Assembly: GCA_013036995.1 (NCBI GenBank)
Contig: JAAOXG010000031.1
Coordinates: 1-35,617, forward strand
Direction of reading: 5' to 3'
From: Lacrimispora defluvii
GTDB taxonomy: Bacteria > Bacillota > Clostridia > Lachnospirales > Lachnospiraceae
DNA: 35,617 nucleotides
A model generated the notes under the pieces. That model was not told where the DNA came from, made no database searches, and saw only the letters and a program-made list of their open reading frames with translations. Position numbers and translations under genes: made by a program. Below, piece by piece: positions 8,488-17,393 of this stretch; positions within the stretch are counted from its first letter, which is position 1, and the number at the start of each line of letters is the position of its first letter.

Positions 8488-10311
8488 ATGCCATCTCAAG
8501 TCTATATTTTAATTACAGCGGCCGCCGTGATGTTTTGTGTCATCGGCGGCCTTTCTCTTTTGGCTCACTATTATACCCTAAACGGAATCAAGTCCCGCAC
8601 GGTGGGTGACGGCCAGCATGGTACAGCGCGGTTCGCATCAAAGCAGGAAATCAAAAATACCTATCAGCACATCCCCTTTCAGCCGGAGCTGTGGAGGCAG
8701 GGACAATGTCTCCCCACTGAAGCCGGACAGGGAATCATTCTCGGAAGCATAGGAGCAAAGAATAAAATAACGGCATTGGTAGACACTGACGATGTTCACG
8801 CGCTCATGATCGGCGCCTCCGGCGTCGGGAAAACCGCATACTTTTTATACCCCAACCTGGAATACGCCTGTGCCTCCGGGATGAGTTTTTTGTCGACCGA
8901 CACCAAGGGCGACCTGTATAGAAACTATGGAACCATCGCCCGCGACCACTACGGCTACCATGTGGCGGTCATCGACCTCAGAAACCCTACCCGCTCGGAC
9001 GGAAACAATATGCTCCATCTGGTCAACACCTACATGGACCAATACCTTGCCGATGAAAATAATCTTGTAGCAAAGGCAAAGGCAGAGAAATATGCCAAAA
9101 TTATTTCCAAGACCATCATCAACGCCAGCGGTGAGAATTACGGACAAAATCAGTTTTTTTATGACGCCGCTGAAGGACTCCTGTCCTCGGTGATTCTGCT
9201 GATTGCCGAGTATCTTCCTCCCACTAAGGTAGATGGGAAAAAGGTAGACTGCCGTCATATCATCAGTGTGTTCAAATTGGTACAGGATTTATTGGCGCCC
9301 AGCAAGGTAAAGGGGAAAAGTCAGTTCCAGCTCCTCATGGATAAGCTCCCGTCCGACCACAAGGCCCGCTGGTTTGCGGGAGCCGCTCTCAACTCTGCGG
9401 AGCAGGCCATGGCATCGGTGCTCTCCACCGTGCTGTCCCGTCTGAATGCTTTTCTCGACTCCGAAATGGAGCAGATACTCTGCTTTGAAACAGCCATTGA
9501 TGCGGAGAAATTCTGTAATGAAAAATCCGCACTGTTTATCGTGCTCCCCGAAGAAGATTTGACCAAGTATTTTATGGTCAGCCTTATGATTCAGCAGCTC
9601 TACCGGGAGATCCTCGCAGTTGCGGATGAAAACGGCGGCAAGCTGAAAAACCGCGTGATGTTTTACTGCGATGAGCTCGGAACGCTTCCAGCCATTGAAT
9701 CGCTCGAATTAATTTTTAGTGCCTCACGCTCACGACGGCTTTCTATGGTGCCGATCATACAATCATTCGGTCAGCTCCAAAAGAATTACGGTAAAGAGGG
9801 TTCAGAAATCATCGTAGACAACTGCCAGGACACTATCTTCGGCGGCTTCGCGCCGAACAGTCAGACGGCAGAGGTGCTGAGTAAGGCATTGGGCAGCCGC
9901 ACCGTCATGAGCGGCAGCGTAAGCCGGGGAAAGAATGATCCCAGCCAGTCCTTGCAGATGATGGAGCGTCCACTCATGACGCCTGACGAACTCAAATCCA
10001 TTCCCAAGGGTAACTTTGTTGTGATGAAAACCGGCACCCATCCCATGAGGACAAAACTGCGACTGTTCCTTGATTGGGGCATCCGTTTCGGAGATCCCTA
10101 TACCGTGGAGGAAAAGGCGCACCGAAAAGTGGTCTATGCCGATAAGCAGACATTGGAGGAAAACATCGTCCGCAAGCACATGGCCTGCATGATGGTGGAC
10201 GAAGAGACCGGAGAAATATTGGAGCCGCCAGCAGGAACAGGAACCCTTCATACGCCGGTAGCAGAACCATCTGAAAATACCATGCGCCGCCGTAATGTAC
10301 TCAAAACGTAA
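8488..10311 (+). CDS. VirD4/TraG-family type IV coupling ATPase
   Basis: A 607-residue coupling protein that links the relaxase-DNA complex to the secretion channel. One clear N-terminal membrane helix is visible (residues 4-27, VYILITAAAVMFCVIGGLSLL). The Walker A motif GASGVGKTAYF is at about 108-118 and the Walker B stretch VMFYCDELGTLP at about 390-401. Other VirD4/TraG features are visible, including FLSTDTKGDLYR, LSASRSRRLSMVPIIQSFGQL-like text (written FSASRSRR here) and NCQDTIFGGF. The start is supported by GGAGG, 8 bases upstream and inside a hairpin that could restrict translation. The gene is followed after 11 bases by a winged-helix gene in the same operon. The length suits the family and no defect is visible. 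Confidence 0.93.
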   Translation: MPSQVYILITAAAVMFCVIGGLSLLAHYYTLNGIKSRTVGDGQHGTARFASKQEIKNTYQHIPFQPELWRQGQCLPTEAGQGIILGSIGAKNKITALVDTDDVHALMIGASGVGKTAYFLYPNLEYACASGMSFLSTDTKGDLYRNYGTIARDHYGYHVAVIDLRNPTRSDGNNMLHLVNTYMDQYLADENNLVAKAKAEKYAKIISKTIINASGENYGQNQFFYDAAEGLLSSVILLIAEYLPPTKVDGKKVDCRHIISVFKLVQDLLAPSKVKGKSQFQLLMDKLPSDHKARWFAGAALNSAEQAMASVLSTVLSRLNAFLDSEMEQILCFETAIDAEKFCNEKSALFIVLPEEDLTKYFMVSLMIQQLYREILAVADENGGKLKNRVMFYCDELGTLPAIESLELIFSASRSRRLSMVPIIQSFGQLQKNYGKEGSEIIVDNCQDTIFGGFAPNSQTAEVLSKALGSRTVMSGSVSRGKNDPSQSLQMMERPLMTPDELKSIPKGNFVVMKTGTHPMRTKLRLFLDWGIRFGDPYTVEEKAHRKVVYADKQTLEENIVRKHMACMMVDEETGEILEPPAGTGTLHTPVAEPSENTMRRRNVLKT

Positions 10312-10322
10312 AGGAGGTTCCC

Positions 10323-10589
10323 ATGAGTTACTTCAACCACATTTATACCGCCTCGCCTGATGAGCTTCCCCATCGGGCGAGGACTGTTTATATATATCTT
10401 TGTGACCGGGCAGGCAAAGGAGCTGACTGCTGGCCCGCGGTAAAAACTATTGCCTCCGACTTGCAGCTCTCCCGCAGTACCGTCAAGCGCGCCCTGCATG
10501 ATCTGGTCAAGGCGGGGCTTATTGAAAAGGAACCACGCTATCGGGAGAATGGGAGCAATACATCCAACCGCTTTATTTTAAGAAAATAG
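10323..10589 (+). CDS. Small winged helix-turn-helix protein
   Basis: An 88-residue protein with a replication-initiator-like winged helix: YIYLCDRAGKGADCWPAVKTIASDLQLSRSTVKRALHDLVKAGLIEKE, in which residues from about 40 to 70 form the helix-turn-helix and the wing follows. Such small proteins often end the mobilisation operon of Clostridia ICEs and may regulate it. It begins 11 bases after the coupling-protein stop, with AAAGGAGG immediately upstream. The target is unknown. A plasmid or ICE replication role is also possible because the fold resembles the DnaD and RepA N-terminal domains. Confidence 0.75.
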   Translation: MSYFNHIYTASPDELPHRARTVYIYLCDRAGKGADCWPAVKTIASDLQLSRSTVKRALHDLVKAGLIEKEPRYRENGSNTSNRFILRK

Positions 10590-10936
10590 CAGGCTGCGCA
10601 AAGCGAAAAGACGGATTTCCCGCCAAGGAGATACTCCGTTTTTTTGATGGACCGAGGTGCGGTTCGTTGTGAACCCCCAAGAACCTCTCACTCTAAAAAT
10701 TTTTTATCACAGAGAAAGAACATGAAGCATATGAGGTTTTGATATTGGAACCCGACTGTTTTTGCTTTTTGCCACGAAAATGGAGTGAACGGCGAAACTG
10801 ATCCGCAAAAAAGCCGAGGTGCCCGTTTCTTTTTCTGGTGATTCGGTTCTGCCTGCCGAAAAGGTCTGGACATCTCAAGAGCGGCGGTCATCTCTGTCAA
10901 CAGGACGGCCGCCTCTCTTTTTGCTACTGGATTTTC
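10590..10936 (+). other. Gap at the edge of the cargo region
   Basis: No supported gene is seen. ACGGA (10611-10615) can pair with TCCGT (10635-10639) ahead of seven T residues, a weak terminator for the operon that ends at 10589. The middle contains an AT-rich stretch (about 10694-10760) and tracts that translate poorly. A minus-strand frame of 70 codons (10900-10688) is open but lacks a ribosome site. The right end carries a second, stronger terminator. Confidence 0.5.
10879..10925 (+). terminator. Probable intrinsic terminator at end of the ICE transfer operon
   Basis: GAGCGGCGG can pair with CCGCCTCTC (one mismatch) around a loop of about 24 bases that includes GTC/GAC pairing, followed by five T residues. 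It faces the minus-strand gene that ends at 10937 and separates the two convergent units. Confidence 0.5.
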
Positions 10937-11107
10937 TTATGTTTCGTCGTCTGTGTCCTCCGGCACTTTGGGGTTAAACATCACAATATCGGGCTCCGGC
11001 GAATCTATGTACATTTGCTCGGTCTTCTGCTGCGCCTTTTGCAAGAGCTCAATCGCATCCGTCTGAGCGTTAAAAAGCTGGCGATACATCGCTTGATAAT
11101 CTGGCAT
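10937..11107 (-). CDS. Unrecognised 56-residue protein
   Basis: This short gene was found by reading the minus strand. ATG at 11107 is preceded by an excellent AAAGGAGG at 8 bases, and the frame encodes 56 residues starting MPDYQAMYRQLFNAQTDAIE and ending in an acidic tail (PKVPEDTDDET). The N-terminal 33 residues are predicted to be helical and amphipathic with many Q, consistent with a short coiled coil. It lies 54 bases downstream of the larger unrecognised minus-strand gene and is probably co-transcribed with it. No family is recognised. The strong ribosome site and sensible composition argue that it is real. Confidence 0.6.
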   Translation of the reverse strand: MPDYQAMYRQLFNAQTDAIELLQKAQQKTEQMYIDSPEPDIVMFNPKVPEDTDDET

Positions 11108-11161
11108 TAGGAAAACCTCCTTTACTTTCTTGTCAAAGCCTATAAAAATACATTCACATCG

Positions 11162-11836
11162 TTACGGAGTGTCGGGCAGACTGTCCAGCAGAAGCTGGAA
11201 CATCTGTCTGCTGGTTTCTTGGTCACGGGTGGTGAGTCTGCAGAGCAGGTCATCGGTAAGCCCCTGTGCAAATACCGCTGCCAGCGGTGCAATTAGAAAC
11301 CGCTGTTTGAGCCGTCGATTGAGTTCCTCCATCATCGACTCGCCAGCAAGATGGGAAATCTGGTTGTAGAGTTGCCGCAGGTGGATTTCATCAACCATAC
11401 CGTTCAGAGCCATTTCCTGCTCCTCCACAAACCCGGTGGTAGCGTATGCCATCAGTTCGTCAGCCAGCGGGAAAAAGAGCAGGCATAGCCGTGTGTAACG
11501 CTCTTGGAAAAGAAGCTCTCCCTCCAGTTTTGCATGAGTCTCTTTCACCCTCTGGCAAAGCGTATGTTCCTTTTCCGGCTCAGTACCATCCAGTGCATGA
11601 AAGCAAAGGTTCTGAAACTCGCCGCCAGATTGATAGCCTGCGTCGGCGGCCTCGTAAGCCAGCGCATTCGAAACCCCCTCAAAAAAGAGAGAGAGGTAGC
11701 AATCCAGCAGATATCCCTGCTTGCCCATCCGCTGCCGGATCTGCTTTGCAAACTGAAAAAGCGGCAGTAGAGAACCGCCTGTGACCTCGCCGTCGAGTCT
11801 GCCAAAAAAGCTGTCCCTGTGTTCAAAGATGTTCAT
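11162..11836 (-). CDS. Unrecognised 224-residue helical protein
   Basis: I do not recognise this protein. ATG at 11836 (MNIFEHRDSFFGRL) is preferred over the upstream in-frame ATG at 11896 because AGAAAGG lies about 10 bases before it. The sequence is rich in L, E, Q and A with no signal peptide or clear membrane helix and looks all-helical, for example EELNRRLKQRFLIAPLAAV. It is followed by the 56-residue gene on the same strand. Its start lies about 100 bases from the point where a truncated ABC transporter gene begins in the opposite direction, so the pair sits next to a deletion or insertion scar. It could be an ICE gene or part of the cargo. Confidence 0.6.
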   Translation of the reverse strand: MNIFEHRDSFFGRLDGEVTGGSLLPLFQFAKQIRQRMGKQGYLLDCYLSLFFEGVSNALAYEAADAGYQSGGEFQNLCFHALDGTEPEKEHTLCQRVKETHAKLEGELLFQERYTRLCLLFFPLADELMAYATTGFVEEQEMALNGMVDEIHLRQLYNQISHLAGESMMEELNRRLKQRFLIAPLAAVFAQGLTDDLLCRLTTRDQETSRQMFQLLLDSLPDTP

Positions 11837-11934
11837 TCGATCCCGACCTTTCTGAAAATAGTCGGGAATTTCCCTTATCATTAAAAGCGCATGCAAAGGC
11901 AGGGGCTGTCACTCCAAAACCCATGCACGCGCCA

Positions 11935-12281
11935 ATTACAAGCAAGGCGGCACCAATGTATCCGGAGGCCAGAAGCAGCGACTGTGTATTGCGCGGGCGC
12001 TGCTGAAAAAGCCCAAAATCCTGATTCTGGACGACTCTACCAGCGCGGTTGACACCAAAACCGACAAATTGATCCGTCAGGCGTTTCGAAAAGACATCCC
12101 GGACACGACGAAAATTATCATCGCGCAGCGCGTTTCCTCCGTTCAGGACGCCGACAAGATTATCGTGCTGAACGACGGAAAAATTCATGCGGTCGGCACG
12201 CACGATCAACTGCTCCAAACCTGTGATATTTATAGAGAAGTCTACGAATCTCAGAACAAAGGGGGTGTTCTCCATGAGTAA
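11935..12281 (+). pseudogene. 5'-truncated ABC exporter subunit (C-terminal half of ATPase domain)
   Basis: From about 11935 the frame reads [20 protein letters not shown], then [28 protein letters not shown] and [16 protein letters not shown]. These are the ABC signature, Walker B, H-loop region and D-loop parts of an ABC exporter. The membrane domain and the Walker A half are missing, and upstream codons match nothing, so this is a deletion remnant. The Walker B is followed by Asp (LDDS) instead of the catalytic Glu, and the switch position is Gln (IIAQR) instead of His, which marks the degenerate subunit of a heterodimeric exporter. Its stop at 12281 overlaps the start of the intact partner at 12274 by 8 bases. 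Confidence 0.85.
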
Positions 12282-14205
12282 AATGCCGTTAAAGGAAAAT
12301 GCAGGAGCGCATGGCAAGCCGTCGATACAGCGTTTCAAGCCTGGTACGATCAAAAGGCTGTTTTCCTACATGACCGAATACAGAATTCAGCTCATTTTCG
12401 TCGTCGTCTGTATCCTGTTAAGCGCGGTTGCGGCCGCGGCAACCTCTGTGTTCCTCCAGATACTGATCGACGAGTGCATTGTTCCTTTGCTTGGGCAGAC
12501 GCATCCCGTATTTACGGAGTTGATCAAGGCGACCTGCGTTATGGGCCTGATCTATGTCGTCGGCGTGCTTTCCACCTTGTTTTACAACCGGGCAATGGTC
12601 GTCATCGCACAGGGCACACTTAAAAAGATCCGCGACAAAATGTTTGCGCATATGCAGACCCTGCCGATCCGATATTTCGATACGCACACGCACGGCGACG
12701 TTATGAGCCGCTATACCAACGATACCGATACGCTGCGCCAGGCCATTACTCAGAGTTTGCCGCAGATGTTCTCCTCCATCGTCTCGGTGGCGGCGTCATT
12801 TGTAGCCATGCTTTATCTCAGCGTCGGGTTGACCGCTTTTGTCGCGGTATTTTCTTTTATTTTGCTGAAGGTCATCAAGGCCCTGGTCGGCAGGAGCGGG
12901 ACTTTCTTCATGAAGCAGCAGCAATCCCTGGGCGACGTCAACGGCTATATCGAAGAAATGGTCAACGGCCAGAAGGTCATAAAAGTCTTCTGCCATGAGA
13001 AAAAGGCTGAAGAAGGATTTGACAAAAAGAATGACGAGCTCTGCTACTGCGCGACCGAGGCGAACACATACGGCAATGTCACGATGCCGGTTGTCGGGAA
13101 TATGGGTTATCTGCTCTATGTACTTGTCGCCGTTATCGGAGGCGCGGCCGGTATAGCGAGCCTTCCCAACCTGAGTCTTACCGGTATCCATGCGCTGACA
13201 ATCGGTACGATCATATCCTTTCTTACACTATCCCGCGCTTTTATTAATCCGATTGGCCAAGTCTCCATGCAGTTCAATATGGTGGTCATGGCGCTTGCCG
13301 GCGCGTCCAGAATTTTTGAACTGATGGATGAGGATAGCGAACAGGACAACGGGTACGTCACGCTCGTCAATGCAAAAATAGAAAACGGCGAAGTCAAGGA
13401 GTGTGAAGAAAGAACGGATACATGGGCATGGAAGCATCCGCACAGCGACGGGACGCTAACCTATACGCCGCTCCAGGGGGACATCCGCTTTTTAGACGTA
13501 GACTTCGGCTACGAAGAAAACAAAACCGTTCTGCACAACATTACGCTATACGCTAAGCCCGGCCAAAAGGTTGCATTTGTCGGAGCGACCGGCGCAGGAA
13601 AAACGACGATCACTAATCTGATCAACCGTTTTTACGATATTGCCGATGGAAAAATCCGGTATGACGGAATCAACATCAACAAGATAAAAAAGGCCGATCT
13701 TCGCCGTTCGCTCGGTATGGTTTTACAGGACGTGAACCTGTTTACGGGGACGGTTATGGACAATATCCGCTACGGCGAGCTGGACGCGACGGATGAAGAG
13801 TGTATCGCAGCCGCCAAGCTCGCCAACGCCGATGGTTTTATCCGTATGCTTCCGCAGGGGTATCACACCGTGCTGGAAGGCGACGGCAGTGGTCTTTCCC
13901 AAGGGCAGCGGCAGCTCATTTCCATTGCCCGCGCTGCTGTGGCCGATCCGCCCGTCATGATTTTGGACGAAGCCACTTCCTCGATTGATACCCGAACCGA
14001 GGCTATCGTCCAAAAGGGCATGGACGCCCTGATGAAAGGCAGGACGGTTTTTGTGATCGCCCATCGCCTGTCAACCGTTCAGAATGCCAACGTCATTATG
14101 GTATTGGAGGATGGCCGCATCACCGAGCGGGGCACCCACGAACAGCTTATTAAGGAAAGAGGAAAATACTATCAGTTGTATACGGGCGCATTTGAACTTG
14201 AATAA
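12274..14205 (+). CDS. ABC multidrug-type exporter, catalytic half-transporter subunit
   Basis: A 643-residue half transporter. Six membrane helices lie in about residues 30-340 (for example [21 protein letters not shown]). The ATPase domain shows Walker [10 protein letters not shown] (about 437-446), signature LSQGQ, Walker [13 protein letters not shown] (about 561) and H-loop IAHRLSTV, all consensus. The ATG at 12274 overlaps the upstream remnant, as is usual for LmrCD or TM287/288-like heterodimers in which this subunit carries the catalytic Glu. An insertion of about 50 residues before the ATPase domain ([20 protein letters not shown]) is typical of this subfamily. Because the partner gene is truncated here, the exporter is probably non-functional unless it forms a homodimer or another partner exists. 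The substrate is unknown. Confidence 0.9.
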   Translation: MSKMPLKENAGAHGKPSIQRFKPGTIKRLFSYMTEYRIQLIFVVVCILLSAVAAAATSVFLQILIDECIVPLLGQTHPVFTELIKATCVMGLIYVVGVLSTLFYNRAMVVIAQGTLKKIRDKMFAHMQTLPIRYFDTHTHGDVMSRYTNDTDTLRQAITQSLPQMFSSIVSVAASFVAMLYLSVGLTAFVAVFSFILLKVIKALVGRSGTFFMKQQQSLGDVNGYIEEMVNGQKVIKVFCHEKKAEEGFDKKNDELCYCATEANTYGNVTMPVVGNMGYLLYVLVAVIGGAAGIASLPNLSLTGIHALTIGTIISFLTLSRAFINPIGQVSMQFNMVVMALAGASRIFELMDEDSEQDNGYVTLVNAKIENGEVKECEERTDTWAWKHPHSDGTLTYTPLQGDIRFLDVDFGYEENKTVLHNITLYAKPGQKVAFVGATGAGKTTITNLINRFYDIADGKIRYDGININKIKKADLRRSLGMVLQDVNLFTGTVMDNIRYGELDATDEECIAAAKLANADGFIRMLPQGYHTVLEGDGSGLSQGQRQLISIARAAVADPPVMILDEATSSIDTRTEAIVQKGMDALMKGRTVFVIAHRLSTVQNANVIMVLEDGRITERGTHEQLIKERGKYYQLYTGAFELE

Positions 14206-14309
14206 TAAAGCGAATAATGCATTGGAGCTTTGTCGTTCTCGCTCTCCGCAGAGTATTGTCCTCATAATAGAACAAGATTAGAGTAGTGATTTGCATTTAT
14301 ATGGGCAAT

Positions 14310-14357
14310 AAAAAAGACTGTATCAAAGCGATATCTAAACTCGCTTAGATACAGTCT
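14310..14357 (-). terminator. Intrinsic terminator of uppP
   Basis: AGACTGTATC (14315-14324) and AAGCGA pair with TCGCTT and GATACAGTCT (ending 14357), a long near-perfect stem. On the minus strand it is followed by a run of T residues (A tract 14310-14315). It lies just downstream of the uppP stop. Plus-strand transcripts of the ABC gene would also meet the stem but without a T run. Confidence 0.8.
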
Positions 14358-14368
14358 CTGCATATTCA

Positions 14369-15196
14369 CTATGTAAAAATAAAGTATATAATTACAATAG
14401 CACCAAGAATAATCCGATACCATCCAAACACCTTAAAGTCATGCTTTTTAATGTAGTTCATCAAGAATTTTATCACAAGCACAGATACGACAAATGCAAC
14501 AATCATACCAGTGGCCAATATAAGCAACTCTGTGCCTGTAAAAATAAAGCCGAATTTCAGTATTTTGACCGCGCTTAACCCTATCATAACTGGTACGGCA
14601 AGGAAAAATGTAAACTCTGCCGCTGCCACCCTGGACACACCAATCAATAATGCCCCCACAATGGTCGCACCCGAACGTGATGTGCCCGGTATGATGGATA
14701 ACACCTGAAACAAGCCGATCACAAAGGCAGTCTGATAGGTAATATCGGTCAGCTCCCGGATGCGGGGTGCTCGCTTTTTGTTCCAATTTTCAATCAGGAT
14801 AAATGCGATGCCGTAAACAATCAATGCTGCTGCAATTACAATGGGAGTATGCAAATGCGCCTCGATATAATTGTCAAAGAGAAGCGTCACAATAGCGCCG
14901 GGTATGCAGGCAATGACAACCTTAAACCATAGGGAGAAAGTATCTCTTTTTATGATGAGCTGTGATTTATCCCTGAACTGGAACGGGAACATCTTATTCC
15001 AGAACATTACGATAACAGAAAGGATAGCGCCAAGCTGTATCACGACAAAGAACATTGCTTTGAATGCTTCACTCATATTCAACGTCAAAAACTGATCCAG
15101 GAGAAGCATATGCCCTGTGCTGCTGATCGGCAGCCACTCCGTAACACCTTCCACAACACCTAAAATAATAGCCTTAAAAAATTCAATGATTTCCAT
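14369..15196 (-). CDS. uppP: Undecaprenyl-diphosphate phosphatase
   Basis: A 275-residue polytopic membrane enzyme that dephosphorylates undecaprenyl diphosphate to recycle the lipid carrier for cell wall synthesis; extra copies are known to give bacitracin tolerance. The N-terminus carries the family motif GVVEGVTEWLPISSTGHM with its catalytic Glu residues, and PGTSRSGATI is the second conserved motif. Seven to eight hydrophobic helices cover the length. ATG at 15196 (MEIIEFFKAI) is preferred to the TTG at 15205, which is too close to GGAGGG. The gene is single, ends at a strong terminator, and begins beside a transposase remnant. This is an accessory copy in cargo, so resistance to a cell wall antibiotic is a possible benefit (inference). 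Confidence 0.93.
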   Translation of the reverse strand: MEIIEFFKAIILGVVEGVTEWLPISSTGHMLLLDQFLTLNMSEAFKAMFFVVIQLGAILSVIVMFWNKMFPFQFRDKSQLIIKRDTFSLWFKVVIACIPGAIVTLLFDNYIEAHLHTPIVIAAALIVYGIAFILIENWNKKRAPRIRELTDITYQTAFVIGLFQVLSIIPGTSRSGATIVGALLIGVSRVAAAEFTFFLAVPVMIGLSAVKILKFGFIFTGTELLILATGMIVAFVVSVLVIKFLMNYIKKHDFKVFGWYRIILGAIVIIYFIFT

Positions 15197-15205
15197 TTGC
15201 GGCAA

Positions 15206-15440
15206 CCACCCTCCACGTAATTACACCTGTGCTCTTTCCTTTTTCGCGCACCCTGTACGCTGCGGCTTGATGGGACTTGCCCTCCAGCCGTCTGCATATC
15301 ACCGCTTCATATCGGTTCAGACGCTCCATGTAATCCGTTGTTTCAAGCTCTGCCTGAACCTTGATATTGGCTTTTGCCGAGGCGCTGGCCTTCACATGAG
15401 CGGAATCGGTCAGAATATCTTTTCGTCCACCAATCCCCTT
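15206..15440 (-). pseudogene. Remnant of an IS1182-like transposase
   Basis: Read on the minus strand, the frame contains GGRKDILTDSAHVKASASAK, then VQAELETTDYMERLNRYE. This resembles the first catalytic Asp region of IS1182-family DDE transposases (a D-S-THVKA-type motif followed by a Y-M-x-x-L-D-x-Y motif). Neither the N-terminal domain nor the remaining DDE motifs are present. It lies wedged between the end of the ketopantoate reductase-like gene and the uppP start, and the text after the motif (KSHQAAAYRVREKGKS) does not look like transposase. I take it as a scar of an insertion and deletion event. The family assignment is from memory of the motif. Confidence 0.55.
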
Positions 15441-15448
15441 TATTGGGA

Positions 15449-16414
15449 TTATGTTATTTGCAAATTTCTTAAACAAACTTGATAGTTTTTATAGAACAAC
15501 GGGGCTTTCACTTTTAGTTGCTGACCACAATCATAGACGCTTTTGCAGACGTAAATGAGGTCATCAACATTACTGTGAAGCTGCATGATTTTTCGAGTAA
15601 GTTCATTGTTGGCAAACATTTTTTTCATAGCTAACCCGGCTATCTTAGATGGGATTTTGTACGGCAGGAGTTCACTTTTATATTTTTTTAGGTCTACGCC
15701 TCTTGTTTCCACAATCTTTATGGTTTCACGTATCGCAAGAACGGCCTCTGACAATGCGCTTGCGCTGCTCATAAGAGATTCGGCGGCTTTCTCTGAATTG
15801 CTATAACCGGCATATTTTGCCGCCGTTGAGATTACCGCCGCGTTGATTGCCATATGAATCCATATCCACTCAAGCGTACTGTCGGGGCATTCTGTTTTTA
15901 TATTTGCGGTATTGAATGCCTGAATAAGCGTAGCGTAATTTGAAATAGCTGCGTTTTCCTGTCTCTCAAGCATAATATGGTCGAATAAAACGCAATCCAA
16001 AAAATCTTTGGTAATTGTACCGCCTGCAACCGGATAACCTAAGATGTACGAATAACTCCCCGCTATTTTATTGACAGTCTCCTTGTCTTCCCATATGCCG
16101 CACATTAAAATGAGCGTTCCTTTTATATTGTTTTCAGACAAAGTTTGAATTGCCGGTTCCAATTTCCCCATTGAGACGCTTACAATAATAAAGTCATAGA
16201 TGCTATCGGGATGTGCGAGTTTTATTGAATAGGAATCCGTTTTTTTAACGCCCTTTGAATTTTCTCGCCCATCAAGAAGTTTTATATTTATTGTTGAACC
16301 TACTTTACCATTTTTGCTTTCTCTAACAAAATGCTCAACGTTATGACCCGCTTTTTGTAAGGCGTAAGCATATGTCATGCCGATAACCCCTAAACCTAAA
16401 ACTAAAATATCCAT
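15449..16414 (-). CDS. Ketopantoate reductase family protein (ApbA/PanE-like)
   Basis: A 321-residue NAD(P)-dependent oxidoreductase. The N-terminus MDILVLGLGVIGMTYAYAL is a Rossmann nucleotide-binding motif (GxGxxG), and FIIVSVSMGKLEPAIQTL followed by LILMCGIW matches the ApbA N-terminal domain. A helical C-terminal domain (about 170-321) is of the PanE_C kind but diverged. It might not act on ketopantoate, because many mobile and cargo copies belong to broader reductase families. It starts 16 bases after the tetR-like gene and shares its promoter, so its substrate may induce the regulator. The 3' end abuts the transposase remnant. Confidence 0.75.
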   Translation of the reverse strand: MDILVLGLGVIGMTYAYALQKAGHNVEHFVRESKNGKVGSTINIKLLDGRENSKGVKKTDSYSIKLAHPDSIYDFIIVSVSMGKLEPAIQTLSENNIKGTLILMCGIWEDKETVNKIAGSYSYILGYPVAGGTITKDFLDCVLFDHIMLERQENAAISNYATLIQAFNTANIKTECPDSTLEWIWIHMAINAAVISTAAKYAGYSNSEKAAESLMSSASALSEAVLAIRETIKIVETRGVDLKKYKSELLPYKIPSKIAGLAMKKMFANNELTRKIMQLHSNVDDLIYVCKSVYDCGQQLKVKAPLFYKNYQVCLRNLQIT

Positions 16415-16430
16415 AATTCAACCTCTTAAA

Positions 16431-17021
16431 TTACCTCAAATTCTTAATGATCATGTCTAACTGCTCATCTATTAATTCAGGCGACATTTGTTTGCTTAAA
16501 GCCAATATATTTAATCCCTCTAATAAAATAATAATGTGATTTGCATATTTCACGACATCGTCGGAAGTTAATTTGGGAATTTCGTTTCTGGAAATCCCAT
16601 AGTGGAGCGTTTGAGAAATAATAGCTACTGTTTCCGCATAGTATCGCTTGAACATGTCATCCAGAACATTGTTTTTATGAGATAAAAAAAACTCGTATAC
16701 AGCTATTCTAATCGTGTTTTCAATATTCAGCAATTCGCTTCTTTGCTGTTGTAAAAAGTCGGCAAGTATTTTAACGGCATTTACTCCATTCTCCATGCCC
16801 TTCGTAAAAATAAAATAATCGTTTTCTTTTCCAGCGAATAAAATATCTTCAAATATTTCTTTGGTTGAAGAATAATATTTGTATAGCCCGCCTCGACTTA
16901 TATCACACTCTTCCACAATATCTTTCATTGTTACAGAGGTGTAGCCCGCTCTTATAAAAACGGCGGCAGCTTTCCCCAATATATACTTTTTTTTCTCAAT
17001 ACCTTTTGCAGTCAGTGCCAT
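16431..17021 (-). CDS. TetR/AcrR family transcriptional regulator
   Basis: A 196-residue repressor-type protein. The N-terminal helix-turn-helix reads AAAVFIRAGYTSVTMKDIVEECDISRGGLYKYYSSTKEIFEDIL, the TetR hallmark; the C-terminal ligand-binding domain is helical. ATG at 17021 (MALTAKGIEKKK) is chosen because GAGGAG lies upstream; the longer frame from 17078 would run through the promoter and operator. Two perfect palindromes GACACGCGTGTC flank the -10 box of its own promoter, so it very likely represses itself and the downstream reductase gene. The inducer is unknown. Confidence 0.92.
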   Translation of the reverse strand: MALTAKGIEKKKYILGKAAAVFIRAGYTSVTMKDIVEECDISRGGLYKYYSSTKEIFEDILFAGKENDYFIFTKGMENGVNAVKILADFLQQQRSELLNIENTIRIAVYEFFLSHKNNVLDDMFKRYYAETVAIISQTLHYGISRNEIPKLTSDDVVKYANHIIILLEGLNILALSKQMSPELIDEQLDMIIKNLR

Positions 17022-17058
17022 ATAAATACTCCTCACTAAAGACTCGCCAAATAAAGGT

Positions 17059-17108
17059 GACACGCGTGTCGTTAACAAAATTATATGACACGCGTGTCAC
17101 CTTGTCAA
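17059..17108 (-). promoter_or_regulatory. Promoter with two palindromic operators for the tetR-like operon
   Basis: Reading the minus strand, TTGACA (17108-17103) and TATAAT (17085-17080) are both consensus with exactly 17 bases between them. The palindrome GACACGCGTGTC occurs inside the spacer (17087-17098) and again just downstream of the -10 (17059-17070). The palindromes start 28 bases apart. This is a classic steric-repression layout for a TetR regulator. Confidence 0.88.
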
Positions 17109-17300
17109 GCCACAGCGAAAAAATATTGTAGACTTGTAGACCGAAATGAGCTTTCTGCTAAACAGGTCGCTTAAAAGCCCGCAACTTCCGGCCAAGTATG
17201 AGGTGCTGACAAAGCCACGCTTTCTATGTATCCGGTGAACAGGATGCCGGGCAGGGCCTTTTATGTTTCGGTTGGCGGGGAAACATTTTCAGCTGTTCTA
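17109..17300 (+). other. Gap between divergent regulators
   Basis: The 372 bases between the tetR-like start and the padR-like start hold two promoters, listed separately, and about 190 bases with no recognised gene. A short frame at about 17145-17240 (MSFLLNRSLKSPQLPAKYEV) has no ribosome site and may be decayed coding sequence. Confidence 0.4.
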
Positions 17301-17361
17301 TTGACAGCGAAGCTACTCTGCATTATTATATAGAGGTACTAAACATTACTATGTACCACTA
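17301..17361 (+). promoter_or_regulatory. Promoter and possible operator of the padR-like gene
   Basis: TTGACA (17301-17306) and TATTAT (17324-17329) are spaced by 17 bases. Downstream, TAGAGGTAC (17331-17339) and GTACCACTA (17353-17361) form an imperfect inverted repeat, TAGnGGTAC, across the expected transcription start. This is a plausible PadR-dimer site and suggests autoregulation. Confidence 0.55.
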
Positions 17362-17393
17362 CGTATATAAATACTGCTTTGTGGAGGTGTGCA

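Noticed and set aside
10688-10900. Minus-strand ORF of 70 codons beginning MTEMTAALEMSRPF
   Set aside because: There is no Shine-Dalgarno site, composition is odd, and it overlaps a plus-strand terminator; I cannot support it as a gene.
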